A DNA stretch of 42,452 nt from Avimonoglobus sp965151315 (GTDB taxonomy: Bacteria > Bacillota > Clostridia > UBA1381). Positions 1 through 7,674 of this stretch are shown here, in pieces. Location: NCBI GenBank assembly GCA_965151315.1, contig CBCTZG010000015.1:1-42452 (forward strand). The letters run 5' to 3'. Under the pieces are notes generated by a model. The model did not search any database. It had not been told where the DNA came from and was given only the letters and a program-made list of their open reading frames with translations. The position numbers and the translations under genes were made by a program. Numbering within the stretch: the stretch's first letter is position 1; every line of letters begins with the position of its first letter.

Positions 1-1
1 G

Positions 2-802
2 CTCCAAAGCTTCTGCGCGGAACGGGATATGGCCATGATGTCCTTCTTTGACGACAACTTTGTGCTCAAGGACTTTTTTAAGGATCCGGAAACCGCCAGC
101 AAGGCTATTTTCAGCAAGCTGAACGAATTCGCCATCAAAACCGGGCATCCGGAGCTGAATACCGTTCCCCTGGCCACGTTTGGGCATTCCAACGCCTCCG
201 CGTTTTCCGCGGGATTCGCGGCGTATAACCCGGAGCGGGTTTTCGCGGCGATTACTTTCAAATCCGCCCGGGCGGATCAGTTTGAGCTTGATGCTTTCAT
301 GGAATATGATATTCCCCTGCTTGTCATCACAGGCGAGTACGACTGGGAGTACGGGTATGTAGATCAGATTTTCGCCAGCGAGCGGATGCTGGAACAGGGC
401 GCGCTGGTGCAGTATATCCAGGATCCCAGCGAGGGCCATGGGTCAACGGGGTATAAAGCCAATACCATCATGTTTGAGTTTTTGGATAAGGCATATCAGG
501 CGAAGGTGGCCAATGCTACGGTGGCGGAAGACGGGACCGTTACCATGGGAAAAATTGACAAGACAACGGGATACATCGGCTACGGGGAATACACGGTGGA
601 GGACAGCGACCAGAGCAAGTCCGGCTATCAATATAAATACGTGCCCAAGGGCTATATGACCTATGCGGAGTATCTCGAAACAAAGCAGAAGAATCCGGAT
701 TTTAAAGCGCAGGCATGGCTGTTTGACGAGGAGTATGCAAAGGATTGGATGGAATTTAACATCAACGGCGTGATTGATGTGGATTACCCATACAAGGATT
801 GA
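2..802 (+). CDS. Alpha/beta hydrolase (putative esterase), 5'-truncated by window edge
   Basis: The frame is open from the left edge, so the start lies outside the window and the first internal ATG (position 29) is probably not the true start. The visible ~267 residues form the C-terminal part of an alpha/beta hydrolase. The nucleophile elbow is GHSNAS, with its Ser codon at 188-190. A likely acid follows a hydrophobic strand in TGEYD (Asp codon 341-343), and the His lies in SEGHG (codon 437-439), in the usual Ser-Asp-His order. A ~110-residue Tyr-rich tail follows the catalytic core. It sits upstream of exported LVIVD and beta-helix proteins and so fits an esterase of the same glycan-use locus. 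The substrate cannot be read from the sequence, and export cannot be judged without the N-terminus. Confidence 0.75.
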   Translation, partial: LQSFCAERDMAMMSFFDDNFVLKDFFKDPETASKAIFSKLNEFAIKTGHPELNTVPLATFGHSNASAFSAGFAAYNPERVFAAITFKSARADQFELDAFMEYDIPLLVITGEYDWEYGYVDQIFASERMLEQGALVQYIQDPSEGHGSTGYKANTIMFEFLDKAYQAKVANATVAEDGTVTMGKIDKTTGYIGYGEYTVEDSDQSKSGYQYKYVPKGYMTYAEYLETKQKNPDFKAQAWLFDEEYAKDWMEFNINGVIDVDYPYKD

Positions 803-858
803 TAGATTGCATAGAGCGGTGCTTTCGATTGGATGAAGCATAGAGATTGAAAGAACGG

Positions 859-891
859 GTATACCGCTCTCCATATAGAAGGGCGGTATAC
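859..891 (+). terminator. Intergenic hairpin after the hydrolase gene
   Basis: A perfect 9-bp inverted repeat (GTATACCGC at 859-867 and GCGGTATAC at 883-891) with a 15-nt loop lies between the hydrolase stop and the next gene. No clear U-tract follows, so it may be a weak terminator or an mRNA-processing or stabilising stem rather than a full stop to transcription. Confidence 0.45.
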
Positions 892-910
892 GTCTTATTG
901 AGGTGATTTT

Positions 911-3900
911 ATGAAATTAAAGAAATATATGGCGTTTTTGACCGCGTTTACATTTATAATCCAGGCCGCATGGGCGATTCCCGCGCCTGTATTTGCCGAG
1001 GCGTATGACCCGGTTGTGGAGTATCAGCCGGAAACGCCGTGGAGCGGGCGCACCGCCAGCGCGGCTATGGCGGCCTTTGGGGACAAGCTGTATGCCTATA
1101 TCGGCCGCATGGCGGCCGGCGGGGAGGACGGCGGTCTGACGGTGCTGGACGTTACCAATCCCGACGCGCCGGTGGAAGTGCAGGATGTTGCCGGCACGCA
1201 GATCAGCGTGGCGGATCATGTACCGTCCCGGGAAAAGCTGTGTATTCAGGACGGATACCTGATTGTGCAGAACAGCGTACGGGACAGACTGGAGGTATAC
1301 AGGATCGACGAAGCGGATGGGACGATCGACGAAGCCAATCCGCTGGCGCAGATCAAAGATGGATTCCGGTCAGGGAATGCGAGTCTGAAGCTTTATGGCG
1401 ATTATTTGTTTGCCGCAGGACAGAATTCAGACGCGAGCTTGAAGATCTATGACGTAGCGAACCCGGCGCAAATCCGGGAGATCACGCCCAAGAACGGAGC
1501 GGTTCGGCCTGCCATGGTGACGGAGGGCGTTACGGAGCAGATCGCTACCTTCGCGGCCGACTATGCGGATCTGGGCGGCGGTACATACAGAATGTACGCT
1601 ACCAATCGGATCAAGGTGCAGGGCCAAGATATGTTTATCCTGTCTATCCGGGATCTTACAATCGCCGATGGGCAATATACGGTAACCACGCTGTATGAGG
1701 GACAGCCGGCCGATACGGCATTTGCCGGGGGAAACAGCGGCAACGTTAATGATGTGGACGTTGTTAACCAGGATTGTATTGTCATAGTGGACGGCGCGTC
1801 CGAAAACGATGTAGGCATGCTGGAGCTGATCGATGTTTCCGATCCGCAGGCGCCGGCGCATATGTGCTACAGCGACGCGGATTATCGGGGCATGGGCGCG
1901 GTGGTAGACAATGGAAACATCATTGCGGGCACCCAGAACAGTGTAGTGTGTGTATATGCCGTCCAGGAGACAGGGGAAAACACCGCATACGCATTGGAGC
2001 CGGTACAGGAGATTCGGACGCCGGATGCCCAGATCCGTCAGGTAGGTGTTTACGCAGGCTTCATATATGCCACAAACAACAAGGCCTTTATGACCTACGA
2101 GTATAATACTTCCATTGCTATAGACAGCCGCGGGCTGGAGGAGACCGGGGCTGTTGTGACCGGGATCCTTGGCGGGTATCAGCCAGGGGACCGTGTTGCT
2201 GTCAAGGTGGATGGAGCTGAATATACAGCAGAGGTACACGGGGCCCGTTTCAGCGCCGCGGTTACAGAGCGGCTGGCGGGAGAAACGGCAGCTGTAGAGG
2301 CGCAGCTTATCCGGGGCGAAGAGGTTTTGGCAGCGGACGCAAAAACATTGCAGGTAATCGTGCAGCGGGACCAGGTCTATAATGATGTAACTGCACTGCA
2401 GCTGGCGGGCAGCGTTTCACACCAAAGCGGCGGCCGGGCAACCGACGCCGCCGGCCTGACGATCGGCGGCAGGAAGCTGATGTATGTTTATACTACCGCC
2501 GGGTTGGTGGTCTATGACGTGACAGACGCATCCCAGATCCAGGAGCTGCAGCGTATCGCGGTTACTGGGCAGATTTTCAACAACCAGATGCAGCTGTATA
2601 ATGGGTATATCATCCTGCTGAATACAATAGACGGACAGAACAAGCTCCAGCTCTACAAAATTGGCATTGACGGCAAACTGCTCGAAAGCTCAGTGCAGAC
2701 GGTCGATTTGGGGACAACCAGAACGGTGACCATCGAGATTTCGGATGAATATCTGTTTGCGGCAATCCACGGCGCGGCCGGCACGCGGATCCATGTCTAT
2801 GATATATCGGATATCGGCGCGGGAGTTACAAGGCTGGGAAGCTCAGCGGCCGACGAGGGCGCATATGCCTTAGCGGTACGGCGGATTTCAGATACCCAGT
2901 ATCAGCTGTATTATATCGCCCGTACAGAAACGGACGGATACCGGTTCTGCATCAACGATATGACAGTCTCCCCGGCGGGAGAGCTGCAGTTCGCGCCTGC
3001 CTACCCGGCGGTGGATGGGCTGCAGGCAATCTTAGATAGAATAGGCGATATTGAATATATCGGGAATAATCAGATTGTAATGGCGTTTAAAAATAATGAC
3101 CCGGCCTATGTCATCGACGTTTCGGACCCAGAAGCGCCTGCCGCGGTTGAGATCGGCGGCACTGGCCAGGCGGCTGCGGATTTTGGCGATACATATGCAT
3201 TGGGCGCAGGCAATGGGACGGTGACCTTTTACAGAAAACAAGACAATGCAAAGGTCAGAGAGATCAGCTGCGGCAGCCAAATTTATAATTTGACCCCATA
3301 TGACGGCAAGCTGCTCATAGTCAGCGAACCCACAGTTTTCCTGTATGACGGGCTGTATACGGGGATCCGTCTGGACGGCGGCAGTCTCAGCCTGGCCTCT
3401 ACAGTAACTGGTACTGGCGCTATAGAGGGCTATAAGGCGCAGGATACCATCCAGGTTACAGTTGACGGAAGCGCCGCACAGACGGCCGTAGACGCGGCTG
3501 GCGGCTTTACGTATACCTTCGCGCCCAAGGGCGCGGGCCAGGTTTCAGTTTCCGCCGCGCTTTACCGGGATGGGAAGCGGCTGCTGGGCACGGAGCAGAC
3601 CATTCAGATCGTGGATACCTCAGCCGGTCTGCCGGAAAGTATTTACGATACAAGCTTTACAGTGCAAAACCCAGTGAAAAACAGCGGCTGGAGCACTTCG
3701 AACCGGCAGACCTCCGCAGCCCTTTATTCCATCGGCGGCAGAGATTATGCGTATATAGGCTCTTTCCAGAACCTGATGGTATATGATGTCACAGACCCTG
3801 CCAGCAGCACACTGGTGCAGGAAAATGCCATCGGCGTTGTAAATAGCCAGGTATATAACAAAGCGCTGGCGGTACGGGATGGATATATCTTTACCGGAAG

Positions 3901-5191
3901 CATGGCGGAAACCGGCAATTACCAGACTGTCGCAGTCTATGCCTTGGGCGCGGACGGGAAACTGGGGGACGCGCCAGTGGCGTCCCTGGACACGGGGCTG
4001 ATTACCGGGCTTTCGATCATTGACCAGTATTTATTTGTATACTGCATCAATGCAAATGGTGTGATCGTATACGATATTTCGGACGTACAGAACATCCGGG
4101 AGCTTGGAAAGCTGACGGGGATCGAAAACGCCCGGGCGTTTACAGTGGAGAAAACAGCGCCGGGCCAGTTCCGGACCTACTTTATTGAACGGATCATCGC
4201 AGAGGGGGTCAGCGACTGGCATTTGGCAATCTATGATATTGACGTCAGGAACGGCGCGGCCAGTTTTGCACCGCGTTACCAAGGGGTTCCGGAAGGCCTT
4301 GCGGGAGAGGATCTTTCCGGCGTTAAAGACATGGCAAAGCTGGACGGCAATACGCTGGCAGTAGCGGGATACGTTGGGAAATATCTGAACATTTACGATG
4401 TCAGCAATCCGGAAGCGCCGCAGCTGAAGAAACGGGAAGACGGTATTAGTATACAGTCCGTGCTGGGCATATCCGATACCCAGGCGGTACTCGGTATAGA
4501 AGGACGGGCGGTTTTGTACGGGCTTGAGAGCGGAATGGGAAACACTGTTGATCTGCAATGCAACAGTGTTAACCAGATCCTGGAGTACAAGGGGAACCTT
4601 GTGTTTGCCTGTATGGAAGGACTGGTCATCGTACCGCTGAAAACCGAGATTTCGGTGGATAAAACTGTGTTCAGCGGGACAGCTCCCGTACTGACCGGAA
4701 CAGTCTGCGGCTATCGGAGCGGTGATATACTCAAAGCGGTGATCGACGGCGCGGAGACGGAGATCCCCGTTACCGGCGATCGGTTTGAAATCGCCTTGGA
4801 GGACCTGTTCGCGGAAACAGATACAGCGGATGTACGGCTGATTTTAGAGCGGGAAGCGGCGCCGCTGATCGCGAAGGACTGGACCTTGCAATATGTGGGC
4901 GCGTATCCGTACGCAGTGACCGCGGCAGACGCGGGATTGACGGTAACCTATACACTGCTGGATCCGTCCTATACGGACGCAGTTTCTGTATATGCTGCGG
5001 TCTATGAAGACGGTGTCCTGGTGGATATGGATGTACAGCGTCATGTAACGGCAGACGGTACCTGGACGGCGGATATTGCGGATTTTGACGCACAGACGCA
5101 AACGGTGAAAGTATTCATCTGGGATGCTGGGCAGAAGCCTGCGGCGGAAGTTTACACCCCGATCATCGCGGAGGTGTCGCAAAATTTTTAG
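911..5191 (+). CDS. Large exported protein with three LVIVD-propeller/Ig-like modules
   Basis: A 1426-residue protein with a signal peptide (Lys-rich start, hydrophobic stretch, likely cleavage after PVFAEA near residue 31). It consists of three successive ~330-residue blocks (about 40-398, 490-815 and 912-1242). Each is rich in LVIVD-like strand motifs such as VYDVTDPAS, IDVSDPEAP and IYDVSNPEAP, which are known from beta-propeller-like surface proteins. Each block is followed by an Ig-like module of ~90 residues (399-495, 816-911, 1243-1329). The last ~95 residues form another beta-rich module with a VKVFIWDAG ending, which recurs in the SGNH protein at 15243-18440. No catalytic motif is recognised, so binding or scaffolding at the cell surface is an inference. 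The start has AGGTGA about 6 nt upstream. The stop directly abuts the next gene, which is in another frame. Confidence 0.8.
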   Translation: MKLKKYMAFLTAFTFIIQAAWAIPAPVFAEAYDPVVEYQPETPWSGRTASAAMAAFGDKLYAYIGRMAAGGEDGGLTVLDVTNPDAPVEVQDVAGTQISVADHVPSREKLCIQDGYLIVQNSVRDRLEVYRIDEADGTIDEANPLAQIKDGFRSGNASLKLYGDYLFAAGQNSDASLKIYDVANPAQIREITPKNGAVRPAMVTEGVTEQIATFAADYADLGGGTYRMYATNRIKVQGQDMFILSIRDLTIADGQYTVTTLYEGQPADTAFAGGNSGNVNDVDVVNQDCIVIVDGASENDVGMLELIDVSDPQAPAHMCYSDADYRGMGAVVDNGNIIAGTQNSVVCVYAVQETGENTAYALEPVQEIRTPDAQIRQVGVYAGFIYATNNKAFMTYEYNTSIAIDSRGLEETGAVVTGILGGYQPGDRVAVKVDGAEYTAEVHGARFSAAVTERLAGETAAVEAQLIRGEEVLAADAKTLQVIVQRDQVYNDVTALQLAGSVSHQSGGRATDAAGLTIGGRKLMYVYTTAGLVVYDVTDASQIQELQRIAVTGQIFNNQMQLYNGYIILLNTIDGQNKLQLYKIGIDGKLLESSVQTVDLGTTRTVTIEISDEYLFAAIHGAAGTRIHVYDISDIGAGVTRLGSSAADEGAYALAVRRISDTQYQLYYIARTETDGYRFCINDMTVSPAGELQFAPAYPAVDGLQAILDRIGDIEYIGNNQIVMAFKNNDPAYVIDVSDPEAPAAVEIGGTGQAAADFGDTYALGAGNGTVTFYRKQDNAKVREISCGSQIYNLTPYDGKLLIVSEPTVFLYDGLYTGIRLDGGSLSLASTVTGTGAIEGYKAQDTIQVTVDGSAAQTAVDAAGGFTYTFAPKGAGQVSVSAALYRDGKRLLGTEQTIQIVDTSAGLPESIYDTSFTVQNPVKNSGWSTSNRQTSAALYSIGGRDYAYIGSFQNLMVYDVTDPASSTLVQENAIGVVNSQVYNKALAVRDGYIFTGSMAETGNYQTVAVYALGADGKLGDAPVASLDTGLITGLSIIDQYLFVYCINANGVIVYDISDVQNIRELGKLTGIENARAFTVEKTAPGQFRTYFIERIIAEGVSDWHLAIYDIDVRNGAASFAPRYQGVPEGLAGEDLSGVKDMAKLDGNTLAVAGYVGKYLNIYDVSNPEAPQLKKREDGISIQSVLGISDTQAVLGIEGRAVLYGLESGMGNTVDLQCNSVNQILEYKGNLVFACMEGLVIVPLKTEISVDKTVFSGTAPVLTGTVCGYRSGDILKAVIDGAETEIPVTGDRFEIALEDLFAETDTADVRLILEREAAPLIAKDWTLQYVGAYPYAVTAADAGLTVTYTLLDPSYTDAVSVYAAVYEDGVLVDMDVQRHVTADGTWTADIADFDAQTQTVKVFIWDAGQKPAAEVYTPIIAEVSQNF

Positions 5192-5238
5192 GCGTGTCTG
5201 AGTACCAGGCCGCTCCCCTGCACTCCACAGGGGAGTGG
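5170..5238 (+). other. Gene junction with A-AAT-TTT slippery heptamer and downstream stem-loop
   Basis: The upstream gene ends CAA AAT TTT TAG. The heptamer at 5182-5188 fits the X-XXY-YYZ form for -1 slippage, and slipping there would skip the stop and enter the downstream frame. A stem-loop with an 11-bp stem (CCGCTCCCCTG 5210-5220, CAGGGGAGTGG 5228-5238, one G-U pair, 7-nt loop) follows. The 21-nt spacer is longer than the usual 5-9 nt. A GGAGGTG at 5170-5176 is 17 nt from the GTG start, too far for an ordinary ribosome binding site. Recoding, translational coupling and a natural or sequencing frameshift all remain possible. Confidence 0.4.
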
Positions 5239-7527
5239 ACTTGGGCACCTGTGGTTACAAGAGTCGATGACAATATCGCAAGTGGAGAACACTTTACTGT
5301 TTATGGAGAAGGCTTTGACGCCGTTTCAGAGGTGTTCGTATCGGAGATTACGGATGCTTGCATTCCGGAAGCACCGCCGGAAAACGCGGTACAATGTTCA
5401 GTTTTGAACAGGGACCCGCAGGCGCTTACGGTGCAGCTGCCGGAGACATGCAGCGGCGGCAGCTATCAGCTTTGGGCGAGCAATCAGTACGGAATGAGCG
5501 TGACGGTAGGGCTGAATATTTCGCGCCCCCAGTGGGTATCGGATGATACGCTTGCCGCCGGGGATATCTTTTCGGTCTATGGGAAAAACTTACGCGCAAA
5601 GGAGTTCGGCGGAACAAAAAAAAGCGGCGTCAGCTTGCTGGACGCGGCGGGAAACGCATATGATATCCCTATCATCAACGTAAACCCTTATTCGATCAAA
5701 TGTAAGCTGGACGCGGTTCCGGCGGGGGAATATACAGTTTATGTGAGCAACGACGGATACATATGGAATGCCTGCGCTGACGGCAGGACGGTGACGGTGC
5801 TGGATTCAGTGTACGACCCTTATGGCTTGGGCGCAGCGTTTGCCCATGCCTATCAGTTTGACAATGTAGTCGATCTGGGAGAATGGCCGTATCTCATAAC
5901 GGACGGACAGGACATTACCTATACGCTGCAGGCGGCGGTCAACAGTGTGCATGATCAGGGCGGCGGCGTGGTATATATTCCAAAAGGGCGGTACTACATT
6001 ACGGATCTGACCTTAAAGGATGGCGCGGTGTTAGCCGGCGCCGGACAGGATCAAACGGTTTTAAGCTATCTGGGCGGTGATGTAGTGGTCCGCGGCGGAA
6101 ACAGCTCCGCAACGGGGATTGTGGATTTGACAATCGACGTTCCGGAAGCAGTGCCGCTGCCGGACACAATTATTCAGCTGGGCAGGGGATTCGATCCCAC
6201 CCCAGTGTCCAGCCGGAGGGCGGAATACGCCTTTTTGAAGCGCGTATCCATCCAAACCAAAATGACCTATGACCCGGCACGGGATCAACGGGGGATCGGC
6301 GTGCTTCTGGGGGGAAAATCCCATTTCCTGGTGGACGCATGCAGCTTTCAGGGCTGTTACGCCACAATTACCAGCTCCTATGTAGGTGAATATACAAAAA
6401 TAACCAACAATACCATACATACCGCGGTAGGGAATATAGCCCTAATTGGGGAATACGCGGTAATCGAAAACAACTGTGTGGCCCGCGATTCCACGCTGGT
6501 ACAGCGGGATGTGAATACCCAGGGTGTGTTTATGCGGGGGTTCTCCTATGTGGCGGAAAACCAATTTATGGATGTGTATAACGCGGAAGCCGCCAATGAC
6601 GGTGAAATTGTGTGTACGGAAAATTACCAGGGCGGGCTGAAGCTCAGCGGGACAATTGCCGAAGCGGAAGCGCAGCGGGCTGTCCTAAATGTTACAGAAG
6701 CGCTGGACTGGGATCTGGACGACGTATATTATGCTGCCCCATATCTGGTCATTACCGAGGGCAGAGGAATGGGGCAATACGCACGGATCACGGACTTTGA
6801 CCCTGAAACGGCCACAGTGGAGCTGGCGAAGCCGTTCTGCGTACTGCCGGACAGCCAGAGTAAATTTGTTGTTTCCACCATTTCGGAAAACGCGACCATT
6901 TACCGGAACTACTGTGAAAATTCCGAAAAAGGGTATTGGCTGTATAATGACAACATAGACTGCGTTGTCGCGAATAATGTGGGGATCAATACCGAGGGCG
7001 TTTATATGCGTACGATTTACAAAAACGGCGTCGATGGCGCCGGGAAAGCGGATATCCGGGAAACCATCGGATATTTTATCAGTATGGAGGACAATGATTT
7101 TGTAGGCGGATCGGTATATTCCGGCGTCTGCGGTATTGGTATCGAGGCCAATATCGAAGGGGCAGCCCCCTCCATGACATATATCTATGGCGTGAGCATG
7201 AAGGACAACACACTACAGAATAAAACCGCGTCGGACGCTTATGAAACTGGTTGGGAAGCGCCCCATCTAAATGGTATCTATGTTATTTATAAGGTTCAGG
7301 CGCCGCAAACGGCGCCGCATACGGCAATCCGTCAGGTACTGATCGAAAACAATACCGTAACGGACTGCGACCGGGGGATCACTATCGGCCCCTTCGGGCG
7401 GCCCAATTACCAGTCCGAGGTCAGCTATGCGGCAGGCGATATGACGCAGAACATCTATATGGGTGAAAATCAATTTGAAAATGTGGAACGGCCGCTTGTG
7501 GACGAAAGAGCCTATGTACATAATTGA
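5194..7527 (+). CDS. Right-handed parallel beta-helix protein (pectate-lyase-like fold) with two N-terminal Ig-like domains
   Basis: About 777 residues. Residues ~15-105 and ~108-205 look like two IPT/TIG-type Ig-like domains (each with a FTVYGEGF- or FSVYGKNL-like strand). From ~225 on, the sequence resembles the pectate-lyase-3 type beta-helix: TLQAAVNSVHDQGGGVVYIP at the N-cap, then repeating Asn-rich turns such as ITNNTIH and VIENNCV. This fold is typical of polysaccharide lyases and hydrolases, but no catalytic residues can be assigned. The only upstream start is GTG at 5194, two bases after the previous stop. It has no well-spaced ribosome binding site and no signal peptide, which is odd beside exported neighbours. 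It may be made by coupling or by -1 frameshifting, giving a ~2205-residue fusion. A downstream GTG (5251) is a weaker alternative start. Confidence 0.75.
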   Translation: MSEYQAAPLHSTGEWTWAPVVTRVDDNIASGEHFTVYGEGFDAVSEVFVSEITDACIPEAPPENAVQCSVLNRDPQALTVQLPETCSGGSYQLWASNQYGMSVTVGLNISRPQWVSDDTLAAGDIFSVYGKNLRAKEFGGTKKSGVSLLDAAGNAYDIPIINVNPYSIKCKLDAVPAGEYTVYVSNDGYIWNACADGRTVTVLDSVYDPYGLGAAFAHAYQFDNVVDLGEWPYLITDGQDITYTLQAAVNSVHDQGGGVVYIPKGRYYITDLTLKDGAVLAGAGQDQTVLSYLGGDVVVRGGNSSATGIVDLTIDVPEAVPLPDTIIQLGRGFDPTPVSSRRAEYAFLKRVSIQTKMTYDPARDQRGIGVLLGGKSHFLVDACSFQGCYATITSSYVGEYTKITNNTIHTAVGNIALIGEYAVIENNCVARDSTLVQRDVNTQGVFMRGFSYVAENQFMDVYNAEAANDGEIVCTENYQGGLKLSGTIAEAEAQRAVLNVTEALDWDLDDVYYAAPYLVITEGRGMGQYARITDFDPETATVELAKPFCVLPDSQSKFVVSTISENATIYRNYCENSEKGYWLYNDNIDCVVANNVGINTEGVYMRTIYKNGVDGAGKADIRETIGYFISMEDNDFVGGSVYSGVCGIGIEANIEGAAPSMTYIYGVSMKDNTLQNKTASDAYETGWEAPHLNGIYVIYKVQAPQTAPHTAIRQVLIENNTVTDCDRGITIGPFGRPNYQSEVSYAAGDMTQNIYMGENQFENVERPLVDERAYVHN

Positions 7528-7566
7528 CATTACCCGGCCTTATGTCGGGAAGAAAATGTTAAAATC

Positions 7567-7602
7567 CGTATAAAACCCCATAAAAATATGGGGTTTTATA
7601 CG
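7567..7602 (+). terminator. Perfect 16-bp palindromic terminator
   Basis: CGTATAAAACCCCATA (7567-7582) and its exact reverse complement (7587-7602) are separated by AAAA. The distal arm carries GGGGTTTTATA, so a stable stem can form before a U-rich run. It separates the exported-protein genes from the intracellular enzyme genes and would work on either strand. Confidence 0.75.
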
Positions 7603-7674
7603 TGCAAGCGGCAATGATCGTGTTTAAAACGATATTTATATGGATTCAAAATATTAAACAAGGGAGAAAAGGGT

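Noticed and set aside
7625..7645. Possible catabolite-repression (cre-like) site upstream of the GH94 gene
   Set aside because: The best alignment around AAAACGATAT has about three mismatches to the usual cre consensus, too weak to call.
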